Assembly (NCBI GenBank): GCA_023663505.1
Contig: JAMPHH010000012.1
Location: forward strand, 10,645-74,644
Reading direction: 5' to 3'
DNA: 64,000 nucleotides
Source of the DNA: Muribaculum sp.
GTDB lineage: Bacteria > Bacillota > Clostridia > Lachnospirales > Lachnospiraceae
Below, piece by piece: positions 16,040-24,258 of the stretch. Under the pieces are notes generated by a model that worked only from the letters and a program-made list of their open reading frames with translations, ran no database searches and had not been told where the DNA came from. How positions within the stretch are numbered: the first letter of the stretch is position 1; each line of letters opens with the position of its first letter. Both the position numbers and the translations under genes were made by a program.

Positions 16040-16963
16040 TTAATCACTGATTTCTGTTAAAACTGCAATAATATTAGCTTCCATCTCTTTCTGTTGTGAT
16101 GCAGTTAGATTATCGGAAGTTCGGACTAATACAGTACCCACAACTATGTGAGAACCTGATGCAAATATTCCTCCATCAAAAGATGCGAGATAATCGTTTC
16201 TGGAAGTTGCATCTTCAACAGTAGAATAAACTTCGATGCTTCCTCCGCAATCAGTACCTTTTTCAATAACGGTACTTCCTGTTATATCATCTTGATTTAT
16301 TAAGTCACTTGAAAAATAAACTTGTGCAGTATATCCACCTGCCTTGTTTAAATGTCCATTAGGATCATTATCTTCTGTAACTGCTGAAATATCAATAACA
16401 TTCGGTACTTTTTTTAAACACTCAATTATGTAGGCTTCCGTAGGCGCATTAACTAACGCATATTGTTTTATACTTCGCTCAAGGGCAGACTGTTTTTCCG
16501 AAAGATTTGATAAAACATCATTATAATCTATTTCGTTAAGTGCATCGTTTATGGAAATGATTTCATTTTCTGTTTCAGGCATTTCTGGAATGGATTGTTT
16601 TGCTGCCTTTGCTTCAGAAACAGCAGTTTCTAAAACAGGTATTAGCGTTTCGTCCAAAGCAGACTCGTTTTCCAATATAAGAGTCTCCGCAACAGAAATA
16701 GCATTATCCAATTCTACATTTTTCTCTTCAGCGGCAGTTCTTGCCACATTATATTTTTCAATCACATCAATCATATTATTGCAATATTCAAGATGTTCTT
16801 TTGAATCTTTATATTCCCCCAGTTCCTCGTAAATAGTAGCTGCTGAAGAATAATCTTTTGCCTCTTCTAATTTTATTGCATCATTATAGTCCGTACTTTT
16901 ACATCCAGTCAGTCCAAAACACATTAATAAAGCTAAACAAATCAATATAATTTCTTTCTTCAT
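16040..16963 (-). CDS. Putative lipoprotein
   Basis: A 307-residue protein with a lipoprotein signal peptide: MKKEIILICLALLMCFGLTG then Cys 21 (LTGC lipobox). It is therefore probably exported and anchored to the outer face of the membrane. The mature part begins with a TPR-like stretch (EEAKDYSSAATIYEELGEYKDS), continues with a long coiled-coil region (about 60-165), and ends in a mixed domain (170-307). GGAGG lies 12 nt before the ATG. I do not recognise the C-terminal domain. AT-rich composition places it with the accessory genes around it. Confidence 0.65.
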   Translation of the reverse strand: MKKEIILICLALLMCFGLTGCKSTDYNDAIKLEEAKDYSSAATIYEELGEYKDSKEHLEYCNNMIDVIEKYNVARTAAEEKNVELDNAISVAETLILENESALDETLIPVLETAVSEAKAAKQSIPEMPETENEIISINDALNEIDYNDVLSNLSEKQSALERSIKQYALVNAPTEAYIIECLKKVPNVIDISAVTEDNDPNGHLNKAGGYTAQVYFSSDLINQDDITGSTVIEKGTDCGGSIEVYSTVEDATSRNDYLASFDGGIFASGSHIVVGTVLVRTSDNLTASQQKEMEANIIAVLTEISD

Positions 16964-17014
16964 AATAAAAGTATACCTCCATTTGATTTTTTATCTTGTT
17001 ACTTATTAATTATT

Positions 17015-17260
17015 TTAGTCATCAAACATTGTACAACTACTAGTACAATCTGGAAATGCAGGGTTTCCACATGCGGCGCAACCTTCTGGCATATCATCAT
17101 CCGTCCACTCATCTTCCATACCACTGATAGCTTCACCCACTTTTCCCATGTCACTATTACTCAAAGAATTGTACTTTTCTTCAAATTCATCTTGATCCAT
17201 AGTCCATCTACCTTCTATCAGTTCCTCAACCAACTCTGGATTGTTCTTTCTTCTTCCCAT
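17015..17260 (-). CDS. Small acidic cysteine-rich protein
   Basis: An 81-residue soluble acidic protein. The C-terminal 25 residues contain five cysteines (CAACGNPAFPDCTSSC plus a short tail), possibly a zinc-binding knuckle. The N-terminus is MGRRKNNPELVEELIEGRW. The ribosome binding site GAGGAGG precedes the ATG. It lies 52 bp upstream of the lipoprotein gene on the same strand and may be co-transcribed. I do not recognise the family. Confidence 0.55.
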   Translation of the reverse strand: MGRRKNNPELVEELIEGRWTMDQDEFEEKYNSLSNSDMGKVGEAISGMEDEWTDDDMPEGCAACGNPAFPDCTSSCTMFDD

Positions 17261-17299
17261 TACAGCATTCCTCCTCTGTTTATTTTCAATTTTAATGTT

Positions 17300-17535
17300 T
17301 TAGTCTTTTTTATGAAATATGAGCCTAAATGGTAAAGTTATCAGCCAAATAATGGCTATAAATGACCATTTCACAATAAATACCGTTCCCCAGAATATAA
17401 GTTGCAAAGGCCATACAATAAACAAAAATAAAAAAACTTTATAATGCTGTTAAGAAGGTATTCCTCTGGTGTATAATGAATAATATAACGTCTACCATTT
17501 CCCATATCACGTGATTCTCTAATATATGAGCGCAT
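17300..17535 (-). pseudogene. Frameshifted gene for a small two-helix membrane protein
   Basis: A strong ribosome binding site (GGGAGGG, 7 nt upstream) leads to MRSYIRESRDMGNGRRYIIH and continues to IIKFF, where a run of seven T bases follows. In that frame the product ends early. The frame reached by adding one T continues as FLFLFIVWPLQLIFWG, VKWSFIAIIWLITLPFRLIF and HKKD, two clear membrane helices. One base therefore seems lost from the homopolymer. It could be a true pseudogene, slippage-controlled expression, or a sequencing error. Intact length would be about 78 residues. Confidence 0.5.
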
Positions 17536-17627
17536 CTAGTATCCCTCCCAATAGTTTATTCACTTCTAAATTGTGACAAAATCTGCATATTTCCAGATAC
17601 GATAACACTTCTATGTCTATTTTATCA

Positions 17628-17649
17628 TATTCCCAAAGATATGGGAATA
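17628..17649. promoter_or_regulatory. Palindromic operator candidate upstream of the XRE gene
   Basis: TATTCCCA-N6-TGGGAATA, a perfect 8-bp inverted repeat with a 6-bp spacer, lies about 45 bp before the XRE start. The identical half-sites and spacing occur upstream of the inverted pseudogene copy (18865-18886). A conserved palindrome ahead of a small HTH gene is the usual layout of autoregulation. Confidence 0.55.
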
Positions 17650-17694
17650 CCTAATTTTATAAATTCTACGTAAACTTTATTTGAGGTGATGCAT

Positions 17695-17895
17695 GTGATA
17701 ACTTTCAGCCCGTTGTGGCAAACTCTGAAAGATAGGGGAATTACTCAATATGACCTTTTGAATAAACATGGAATGAGCCGAGGAATGCTCGATAATCTCA
17801 AACACAATAGAAGTATAACACTTAATACTCTGAATGACCTTTGTAACATGCTAAATTGTGATATTGCTGACATCATTGAATACAAAAAAGATTAG
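17695..17895 (+). CDS. Small XRE-type (YozG-like) HTH regulator
   Basis: A 66-residue protein consisting almost entirely of a Cro/C1-type helix-turn-helix: MITFSPLWQTLKDRGITQYD then LLNKHGMSRGMLDNLKHNRS and TLNTLNDLCNMLNCDIADII, the pattern of the compact YozG/HTH_26 regulators. I chose the GTG at 17695, 8 nt after GAGG; starts at 17686 and 17689 overlap that site. A palindrome upstream and a long terminator hairpin downstream make it a complete unit. A degenerate inverted copy lies 0.7 kb away. Confidence 0.8.
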   Translation: MITFSPLWQTLKDRGITQYDLLNKHGMSRGMLDNLKHNRSITLNTLNDLCNMLNCDIADIIEYKKD

Positions 17896-17938
17896 GGCTG
17901 ATTATTTGAAGTGCATTATAATCAGTCCTAATCTTTTG
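17886..17938 (+). terminator. Long stem-loop terminator after the XRE gene
   Basis: AAAAGATTAGGGCTGATTAT pairs with its near-complete complement about 30 nt downstream (ATAATCAGTCCTAATCTTTT; one G-U pair) and ends in TTTT. It overlaps the last codons of the XRE gene. Confidence 0.65.
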
Positions 17939-18084
17939 GTGTCGATTCGTAAATGGATTGGTATGCAAATTGTCCATTTGCGAACCGCATATTTACTGGG
18001 TTCCAAAAGTGGAAATTACCACCAACACTCTTGCGAACTAACACCGTATTTATTCATCGAAAATATATATTTATAGACTTGGAT

Positions 18085-18294
18085 TTAGTAGGTACACAAT
18101 TTGGAAAAGGGCGCATAATTTTCTCTAATGTATGTTATGTCATCGACATTTCTTACAATACCTTTCCAAAAGTATATCTTTTCTTCTGGCAGAAAACGAA
18201 ACATCTTCCTAATGACTTTCATAATCTCTAGTTTTTCTGTTTCCCATTTCTGACCAGTATAGCGGACAATATTTTTCTTAAAAATTCCATACAA
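18085..18294 (-). other. Doubtful short reading frame or gene remnant
   Basis: A 69-residue frame with protein-like composition (KWETEKLEIMKVIRKMFRFL then PEEKIYFWKGIV and DDITYIRENYAPF) but no clear ribosome binding site and no family I recognise. It may be the 3' remnant of a larger gene in this decayed region. The 400-bp stretch from 17896 to 18335 otherwise holds only the XRE terminator. Confidence 0.28.
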
Positions 18295-18335
18295 TAGTTT
18301 TGACCTTAATATTGGTCAATGGAAGGACGATGCAA

Positions 18336-18584
18336 ATGGAACAGAAATTGCGGAGAGATAGGAATATAGGTCACAATCTAAAAATCCTCCGAGAAAAACA
18401 CAATATTTCACAAGAAAAACTCTGTGTTTTATTACAACGTCGCGGCTGTGATATTGGTCGTTCTACTTATGCCAAATATGAAAATGGTGAATTGAATATC
18501 AGGATTAGTGTCCTCTTAGAATTACGAAAAATATATAACTGCACCTTTGATGATTTCTTTGAAGGATTAGACATTCAAGAATAG
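18336..18584 (+). CDS. XRE family HTH regulator
   Basis: An 82-residue protein, nearly all a Cro/C1-type HTH: NIGHNLKILREKHNISQEKL (helices 1-2), then RGCDIGRSTYAKYENGELNI (recognition region) and LLELRKIYNCTFDDFFEGL at the end. The ATG at 18336 follows AAGG by 9 nt. It closely resembles in layout the regulator at 20518, which ends FNTTFERFFE. No partner gene is immediately adjacent; downstream is the inverted regulator pseudogene. Confidence 0.8.
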   Translation: MEQKLRRDRNIGHNLKILREKHNISQEKLCVLLQRRGCDIGRSTYAKYENGELNIRISVLLELRKIYNCTFDDFFEGLDIQE

Positions 18585-18819
18585 CCTGCCCATATGATAC
18601 TGTTATAGCACTCTGTGAAGGTTAAAACTTCTATATCAATGATGTCGGTAATATCACAATTTAGCATGTTATAAAGGTCATTTAGAGTATTAAGTGTTAT
18701 ACTTCTATTGTGTTTGAAATTATCAAGCATTCCTCTGCTCATTTCATATTTATTCAAAAGATCATATTAAGTAATTCCTCAGCTTTCAAAGTTTGCCACA
18801 ATGGGCTGAAGGTTATTAC
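18575..18819 (-). pseudogene. Inverted decayed copy of the small XRE regulator gene
   Basis: The minus strand matches the XRE gene at 17695 over most of its length: HVITFSPLWQTLK, then a 1-base deletion (AAAGCTGA-GGAATTAC against AAAGATAGGGGAATTAC), then EMSRGMLDNFKHNRSITLN and LYNMLNCDITDII. The GTG start has become GTA. Similarity ends near 18620 and unrelated residues follow to 18575. Homology also covers the upstream region, including the palindromic operator, so a whole gene-plus-promoter unit was duplicated in inverse orientation and then died. Confidence 0.75.
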
Positions 18820-18864
18820 ATGCACCACCTCAACTAGAGTTTATAAGGAATTAATAAAATTATA

Positions 18865-18886
18865 TATTCCCATATCTTTGGGAATA
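18865..18886. promoter_or_regulatory. Second copy of the palindromic operator candidate
   Basis: TATTCCCA-N6-TGGGAATA, same half-sites and spacing as at 17628-17649. It lies upstream of the dead regulator copy on one side and 45 bp before the zinc-ribbon membrane protein gene (18931) on the other, so the surviving regulator may now control that gene. Confidence 0.55.
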
Positions 18887-18930
18887 TGCTACAATTACGC
18901 TAGAAATCAGCATAAAACTAAGGAGAGCCT

Positions 18931-19611
18931 ATGAGAACATTTAACTGCCCTAATTGTAATGCTAATCTTACAATTGATGATGAAAATAGAGATTTTGCTT
19001 TTTGTCAATATTGTGGTGCTAAAATCATGCTTGACGATTACCGTAGTACACATAGAGTAGTTGATGAGGCTAAAATAAAGCAAGCCGAGGTTGAACGTGA
19101 AATTCGACTAAGGGAATTAAAGATTAAAGAAGCACAGATGAACCAAAATAATCAGCTTAGGAAAGTTTTGACATACATTTGGATTGGTTCAATTTTTGCA
19201 GTTGCTTTGTTATGTTTATTTGTTTGGTCAACAGGCGGTGAATTGGGAGGGTTATCTGCATTTAATTGTCTGTTTTATGTGGGAGGTCCTATAGTCGGCG
19301 GTGGAGCCTATCTAATTTTTAAAGTAATACCTGAAAAAGAGAGTGAAAAGGAATTAGTTCAAAACGGAGGCATCAGATTTCCAAAGAATTTGGGTGATTT
19401 ATCAGAACAAAATTATCTTGTCATACAAGAAAAACTTCTAAGTGCTGGCTTTTACAATATTACATGCATCAACATGCATGATGTAACATTCGGTTTGCTA
19501 CAGAAACCTGGAATGGTAGAATCAATTATTGTCAATGGAGAAAAGGTTGTTTCTGGTGGAAAGGTTTATATGGCAGATGTACCAATTGTTATTACATATC
19601 ACGGTAAATAG
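18931..19611 (+). CDS. Zinc-ribbon membrane protein
   Basis: A 226-residue protein. An N-terminal zinc ribbon (CPNCNANLTIDD with FCQYCGAK, four cysteines in residues 5-30) is followed by a charged coiled coil (about 45-75), two membrane helices (about 80-100 and 112-132) and a C-terminal soluble domain (about 140-226) that may be PASTA-like (LGDLSEQNYLVIQEKLLSAG). AGGAGAG precedes the ATG by about 5 nt. A copy of the XRE-associated palindrome lies in its promoter region. The family is not recognised; membrane location with a cytoplasmic zinc domain is inferred. Confidence 0.65.
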   Translation: MRTFNCPNCNANLTIDDENRDFAFCQYCGAKIMLDDYRSTHRVVDEAKIKQAEVEREIRLRELKIKEAQMNQNNQLRKVLTYIWIGSIFAVALLCLFVWSTGGELGGLSAFNCLFYVGGPIVGGGAYLIFKVIPEKESEKELVQNGGIRFPKNLGDLSEQNYLVIQEKLLSAGFYNITCINMHDVTFGLLQKPGMVESIIVNGEKVVSGGKVYMADVPIVITYHGK

Positions 19612-19679
19612 TATTCCTAACTGGCTTGACATAAGAGAGCAGAGAAAAGGTAATAACTCCTATTTTAAAAAAGACTATA

Positions 19680-20273
19680 TTAAATAAAATACAAATTATG
19701 CAGTAGGCAATGGTCCAAAACCATCTTGGTTTTGGTGCGAAAACAAATAGGCAAGCATTTTACATCCATACCATTCGCAATGCAGTTTGTAGCAAAGGTA
19801 TGTCTCAAGGAATGAAAATTCCTGTCCGCAATAGATGTCTCTTTTAGATACTGCTTAAATTTATATTGATAGGTTCTGGGTTCCATCAGCTGATTGCCAT
19901 TAATGAGATATTTGCCCGACAAATGCTCTGTCTGCAAAAGCTCCGCCATAAAATTGCATATCGGGATTTCCCGAATAGAGCTTACGCTCTTGGGCGGTGA
20001 GCAGAATAAAAATGTCTTCCCGCTGACATCATCCTTTATCCTCTGTACAGTTTGGGAGATTTTCATGGTTTTATTTTCAAGGTCAACGTTTTCCATTGGC
20101 AGGGCGCAAATCTCCCCCAGTCGTAATCCTGAGTACAGACACAGCAATATTCCCAATTTGTAGACATCCATATTTTTCCTCAAAAAAGTAACCAGTCTTT
20201 CCTGCTCCATCTGTGAAAAGACAGATATTTGCCTTTGCTCAAATTTTCCCTTTGACATGATTAATTCCGGCAT
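19680..20273 (-). pseudogene. Tyrosine recombinase (integrase) remnant
   Basis: The catalytic domain of a phage-type integrase: LCLYSGLRLGEICALPMENV holds the first catalytic Arg, and FHSLRHTFATNCIANGMDVK holds the H-x-x-R box. The N-terminal arm-binding and core-binding domains are missing. After GMDVKCL the sequence changes to unrelated residues (PICFRTKTKMVLDHC) in place of the expected LGH box and the nucleophilic Tyr. The break coincides with the palindrome CCAAAACCA-TCT-TGGTTTTGG at about 19710-19730. The enzyme cannot be active. It marks a former mobile element. Confidence 0.75.
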
Positions 20274-20517
20274 GGAAAAATTTAATTCAGCATATTGGAA
20301 TACCTCCCTGCAAAATTGACTTGTTATTGACTGCGTGTTATAATTTCTTTGATTTGATATCTATGGCATATTATACTATTTTCATTTCACAGAAGTTGCC
20401 ATTCTGCGAAATTTTTTAATTTTTACTAAATTTGCAACTTATATATTGCAATCGTATCCGATATACAAGATAAAATCAAGGCATATTTGTTATAAATACA
20501 TTGCAAAGGAGTATATC

Positions 20518-20748
20518 TTGAGCCAGAAAATAAAGATTGATAAGCATTTTGGAGATAATATAAGAACATTGCGCAAAGAAAGCAACTTAACCCAAGAACA
20601 GGTAGTTGCCAAGCTTCAATTAATGGGGTTTGAGACATCACGCAGCGCATATTCCCAAATGGAGTGCGGCACATACAATATCAGGGCGTCCGAATTGACT
20701 GCATTGAAGGAGATCTTCAATACAACATTTGAAAGGTTTTTTGAATGA
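20518..20748 (+). CDS. XRE family HTH regulator
   Basis: A 76-residue Cro/C1-type HTH protein: HFGDNIRTLRKESNLTQEQV, then GFETSRSAYSQMECGTYNIR and a C-terminal ALKEIFNTTFERFFE. I place the start at the TTG 20518, 6 nt after AAGGAG; upstream in-frame ATGs have no such site. It lies 57 bp ahead of the AlbA-type ATPase regulator on the same strand and may control it. Confidence 0.8.
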   Translation: MSQKIKIDKHFGDNIRTLRKESNLTQEQVVAKLQLMGFETSRSAYSQMECGTYNIRASELTALKEIFNTTFERFFE

Positions 20749-20804
20749 ATTCTTAGGCACGATAATGTTAAAAATATAATCAGTAAAGATTAAGAGGTGA
20801 TAAT

Positions 20805-22430
20805 GTGGCGATACCAACCAATATTAAAACCCTATTATCCGGCGAAGTAGTTGAGTGGGCAAGAATTGAATATAAAGAAACATGGGACGCCGCTGCATCC
20901 CTAAAAACAATATGCGCATTTGCCAATGACCTTGATAATTGGGGCGGTGGGTATATTGTTATTGGAGTTAAAGAAGATAATGGCAGACCGATATATCCGT
21001 TGAAGGGGGTTCCAACAGAAAAAATAGATGCTTATCAAAAAAGTATATTTGCGAAGTGCAAACTGATCCGACCAGCATATACACCAATAATTGGAGTCGA
21101 AACATATCTGGACAAGCAATTTATTGTTATATGGTGTCCGGGTGGAGATAACAGACCTTATTCTTCACCAAAGACAATGGAAAAGAATAATAAAGAACGT
21201 ATCCACTATATTCGTAAAGCGTCAAATACCGTGGAACCATCTGGTGATGAAGATAAGGATTTATTTAATCTTGCTAATAGAGTTCCATTTGATGACAGAG
21301 TTAATCACGAGGCGGAAATATCCGACTTGAATATAACTTTGATTCAAAATTATTTGAGAGAAATAAACAGCTCGCTTTACGAAAAGTCACAAACAGGTGA
21401 CTTTGTAGAGGTATGTAATGATATGAATATAATCAGCAAGCTTCCGGAATATGTAAAGCCGAAGAATGTTGGTTTAATGTTCTTTTGCATGGAGCCTGAT
21501 AAATTTTTTCCATATACACAAATTGATGTAGTGCAATTTCCGGAAGGTCTGGGTGGTGATGATATTATTGAAAATACATTTAAGGGACCGATTCATCAGC
21601 AATTGAGAGATGCATTGCAGTTTATCAAGAACACAATTATTACAAGGAAAGTGGTTAAATATCCGGATAGGGCAGAGACTGACTGGATTTATAATTATCC
21701 ATATGCAGCAATAGAAGAAGCTTTGTCTAATGCTGTTTATCATCGTGCATATGATGTCAGAGAGCCGATTGAGGTTAGAATTGAAAAAGAAATGATTGAA
21801 ATTGTAAGCTTCCCGGGACCGGACCGATCTGTTACACAAGAAGGTTTGAAAAGATATAAGGTATCTAACCGTCGTTATAGGAATCGCCGCATTGGGGATA
21901 TTCTTAAAGAATTACATTTGACAGAGGGCAGAAATACCGGATTTGGTAAAATTCTTAGGGCTCTTACAGAAAATGGTTCTCCTAATCCGGAATTTGAAAC
22001 AGATGATGATCACAGTTATTTTATATCAAGATTGTTTGTCCATGAAGCGTTTTTGGAGGAAAAGGAACTGGAAAAGGAGCCGAAAAGGAGCCGAAAAGGA
22101 GCCGAAAAGGAGCCGAAAAGAAGCCAAAAAGGAGCCGAAAAGGAGCCGAAAAGGAGCCGAAAAGGAGCCGAAAAGGAGCCGAAAAAGGAGCCGAAAAGGA
22201 GCCGAAATGATGCTGCAAAGGTGCTAAAAAATGGAGTCGAAAGAAAGCAGTTAATATTGGATATGTTGAATGTAAATCCTGCAATGACTCAAACTGAACT
22301 CATGAAGAAATTAGAGCTGTCAAGAAAGCAAGTTCAAAATGATATAAAAGAATTACAGAAAGATGGATTGATTTCAAGAGAAGGGTCTAATAGAAGTGGA
22401 AGATGGATTGTTAGAAAGGAACGGTGCTAA
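20805..22430 (+). CDS. AlbA_2 (Schlafen-like) / HATPase putative regulator with winged-helix tail
   Basis: A 541-residue protein. The N-terminal AlbA_2/Schlafen-type nucleic-acid domain (about 10-125) contains EYKETWDAAASLKTICAFAN and GGGYIVIGVKEDNG. A central HATPase_c_4-like domain (about 230-410) has AAIEEALSNAVYHRAYDVRE and TEGRNTGFGKILRAL. A Lys/Glu/Arg-rich tract (about 424-468) is encoded by an 11-bp tandem repeat. A C-terminal winged HTH (about 478-541) has TQTELMKKLELSRKQVQNDI. Such proteins are usually annotated as ATP-binding regulators or RecG-like. The GTG start follows AAGAGGTG. Loss of one or two repeat units would cut off the HTH. Confidence 0.82.
   Translation: MAIPTNIKTLLSGEVVEWARIEYKETWDAAASLKTICAFANDLDNWGGGYIVIGVKEDNGRPIYPLKGVPTEKIDAYQKSIFAKCKLIRPAYTPIIGVETYLDKQFIVIWCPGGDNRPYSSPKTMEKNNKERIHYIRKASNTVEPSGDEDKDLFNLANRVPFDDRVNHEAEISDLNITLIQNYLREINSSLYEKSQTGDFVEVCNDMNIISKLPEYVKPKNVGLMFFCMEPDKFFPYTQIDVVQFPEGLGGDDIIENTFKGPIHQQLRDALQFIKNTIITRKVVKYPDRAETDWIYNYPYAAIEEALSNAVYHRAYDVREPIEVRIEKEMIEIVSFPGPDRSVTQEGLKRYKVSNRRYRNRRIGDILKELHLTEGRNTGFGKILRALTENGSPNPEFETDDDHSYFISRLFVHEAFLEEKELEKEPKRSRKGAEKEPKRSQKGAEKEPKRSRKGAEKEPKKEPKRSRNDAAKVLKNGVERKQLILDMLNVNPAMTQTELMKKLELSRKQVQNDIKELQKDGLISREGSNRSGRWIVRKERC
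22076..22207 (+). repeat. 11-bp tandem repeat array (12 units) inside the coding region
   Basis: Twelve copies of GGAGCCGAAAA in tandem. Unit 5 is degenerate (GAAGCCAAAAA) and unit 10 has an extra A (12 bp). Since 11 is not a multiple of three, every three units encode one 11-residue period (EPKRSRKGAEK). All frames through the array are open, but outside the array the two other frames meet a stop at once (TGA in CCG AAA TGA) or after a few codons (TGC TAA). Confidence 0.92.
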
Positions 22431-22468
22431 TTGGGTGAAATTTCTTTCACCCAATCAGCACCGTTTTT
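22420..22468. terminator. Bidirectional terminator between convergent genes
   Basis: A 21-bp nearly perfect stem (AACGGTGCTAATTGGGTGAAA with its complement, one mismatch, loop TTTC) followed by TTTTT on the plus strand and preceded by A bases serving the minus strand. It spans the ends of both flanking genes. Confidence 0.8.
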
Positions 22469-24171
22469 CCCTGAAAAGCAAACCCATAGTGCCTGATGCC
22501 CTCTTTCGAGAAGCCCTTCGCCACAAGCCCTGCGTCATAATTTTTTTCCTGAATCTGTGTCAAGGCTGCCTGCAACGTGTCATCTAAGCCCTTTTCTTTT
22601 TTACCATTGTATACCTTAAATTCAATAATGATTGGAGCAAGCTCATTCTGATAGGCAGGCAGCGGCTCCATCATCACGTCATACCGCCCGAATCCACTTT
22701 CACGATTTGATGTGATATCATACCTGTCCCTCAATTCGACAATCAGCCCCAAAACAAAGCCATGATAAAAACGTTCAGGCTCTGCATACTCTGATGACCT
22801 CACCCCTGTGTCAAAGCTGCTGAATGATTCCAAGGCGATTTTGTTCATATAGGCATTCATTTCCTCCACATCTCCTGCAAGCAATGCCCGAATGAAATCA
22901 TTATAGCCGATGCCTGCATCCTTAAACCACCCCTCTATCATTCTTCTAAACATCGTCCTCACCTCAAAATTGGTCAGGGACAAGGTGTAATCACAATCCC
23001 CTTCTTCCGGATTAAGCACATATTGCTCCACCTTTAAATAACCACTCGCCACAAACAAACTCCAAACAGCTTCTTTATTCCCCTGTAACTGATGAAACAC
23101 GATTTGTTCATCAATATGGGCAGTGATCGTCCCTCCTTTTAGGAGCGTTTCCATATCCTTCTTAATTTCCGGCGCGCCCTCCTGAATCAGCTTTCCAACC
23201 AAAGAATTAGAACTGGTATTAGCCCAATATGCTTTGAGCTTCTTTTCCGCAACAAAATTTAAAATAGACCAAGGGTTATAAATATCCCTTGTTGTTCCGA
23301 AGATAAATCCATCATACCAACGTTTCACCAGCTCCTTTTCACTGCCAAGACCATAATCATCCAACACGGCAAATACTTCCTTTTCCGTGAAGCCAAAGGA
23401 AGTCATATACTGCTCTGAAGTTGTCGTCACTATTTTCAGGTTGTTCAGATCTGAAAAGACAGACTCTTTGCTTACACGTGTAATTCCTGTCATAATCGCC
23501 CGCCCCATACTGGGGTTTGTCTTAAACGTGGAATTGAACATGTTCTGAATCAAGTCCGTCATTTCATCCCAATAGCCATACACATATGCCTCCTGCATGG
23601 GAGTATCATATTCATCAAGGAAAATTAACGGCTTCACCCCATAATATTTCTCTAAATAGCAGGAAAGACGTTGAATTGCCGTCACTGCTTGGGACGCATT
23701 CAGTCTTCCATTCGCACTGGCAATCTCGTAAAAAGCAACTCTTTCCGCTTCATTTAATTTTCCGCTGTCCTGCAAAAAGCTATATCTGATATACAGCTCC
23801 GACAGCATACGAAATATCATTTCCCGAACAACGTTAAAATCAGACCCCTTTACATTTGCAAAGGATAGTGCGATCACCGGAAATTTTCCCTGCAGCTTTC
23901 TATATTTTTCCTCTTTCCAGATAGACAATCCCTCGAACAAATCCTCCCGACCCGCATATTTCACAGAGAAAAAACACTCCAATGTGCTCATGTTCAGCGT
24001 TTTTCCAAAGCGCCTCGGTCTTGTGATAAGAGTGACATCATCCCCGCTTTCCCACCATTCCCTGATAAAAGCAGTTTTATCAATATAAAAAATATTTCCT
24101 TTTCTTACCTTCTCAAAATCCTGCACCCCGATAGCCGGTATCTGTCTCTCTCCCACCTGTCTGCCTCCCAT
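22447..24171 (-). CDS. AAA-ATPase-like / PD-(D/E)XK nuclease family protein
   Basis: A 574-residue protein of the AAA-ATPase-like (PF09820) plus PD-(D/E)XK nuclease (PF08011) type. The N-terminus has the hallmark GNIFYIDKTAFI and a Walker A-like TRPRRFGKTLNMS (about 50-63), then a Walker B LIFLDEYDTPMQ (about 182-193). The C-terminal 100 residues hold the nuclease-like core, GRYDVMMEP and APIIIEFKVYNG. These proteins occur in many paralogous copies in gut anaerobes and may be linked to mobile DNA, but their function is not established. A half copy of the palindromic repeat lies just upstream. Confidence 0.88.
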   Translation of the reverse strand: MGGRQVGERQIPAIGVQDFEKVRKGNIFYIDKTAFIREWWESGDDVTLITRPRRFGKTLNMSTLECFFSVKYAGREDLFEGLSIWKEEKYRKLQGKFPVIALSFANVKGSDFNVVREMIFRMLSELYIRYSFLQDSGKLNEAERVAFYEIASANGRLNASQAVTAIQRLSCYLEKYYGVKPLIFLDEYDTPMQEAYVYGYWDEMTDLIQNMFNSTFKTNPSMGRAIMTGITRVSKESVFSDLNNLKIVTTTSEQYMTSFGFTEKEVFAVLDDYGLGSEKELVKRWYDGFIFGTTRDIYNPWSILNFVAEKKLKAYWANTSSNSLVGKLIQEGAPEIKKDMETLLKGGTITAHIDEQIVFHQLQGNKEAVWSLFVASGYLKVEQYVLNPEEGDCDYTLSLTNFEVRTMFRRMIEGWFKDAGIGYNDFIRALLAGDVEEMNAYMNKIALESFSSFDTGVRSSEYAEPERFYHGFVLGLIVELRDRYDITSNRESGFGRYDVMMEPLPAYQNELAPIIIEFKVYNGKKEKGLDDTLQAALTQIQEKNYDAGLVAKGFSKEGIRHYGFAFQGKTVLIG

Positions 24172-24211
24172 CTGCTACAAATCGATATCCTGCTTTTTTA
24201 AATACCCGTTC

Positions 24212-24258
24212 AACCCAACCGCAGCCAGCCCGCAAAACACTCCCTGTCTTCTCCCGCC
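24212..24258. repeat. Half copy of the palindromic repeat element, copy D
   Basis: CCAACCGCAGCC, CCCGCAAAACACTCCCTG and CTTCTCCCGCC match one arm of the 225-bp element, and the following flank GATTCTATGC is identical to that of copy C. The other arm is missing. This is either a truncated remnant or a partial duplication. Confidence 0.65.

Noticed and set aside
17947..18231. Plus-strand frame following the first XRE gene
   Set aside because: No start signal or protein-like pattern; it overlaps the terminator region and is AT-rich noise.
22076..22207. Possible CRISPR-like repeat array
   Set aside because: Units are 11 bp and contiguous with no spacers, and the array lies inside a coding region. 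It is a tandem repeat.
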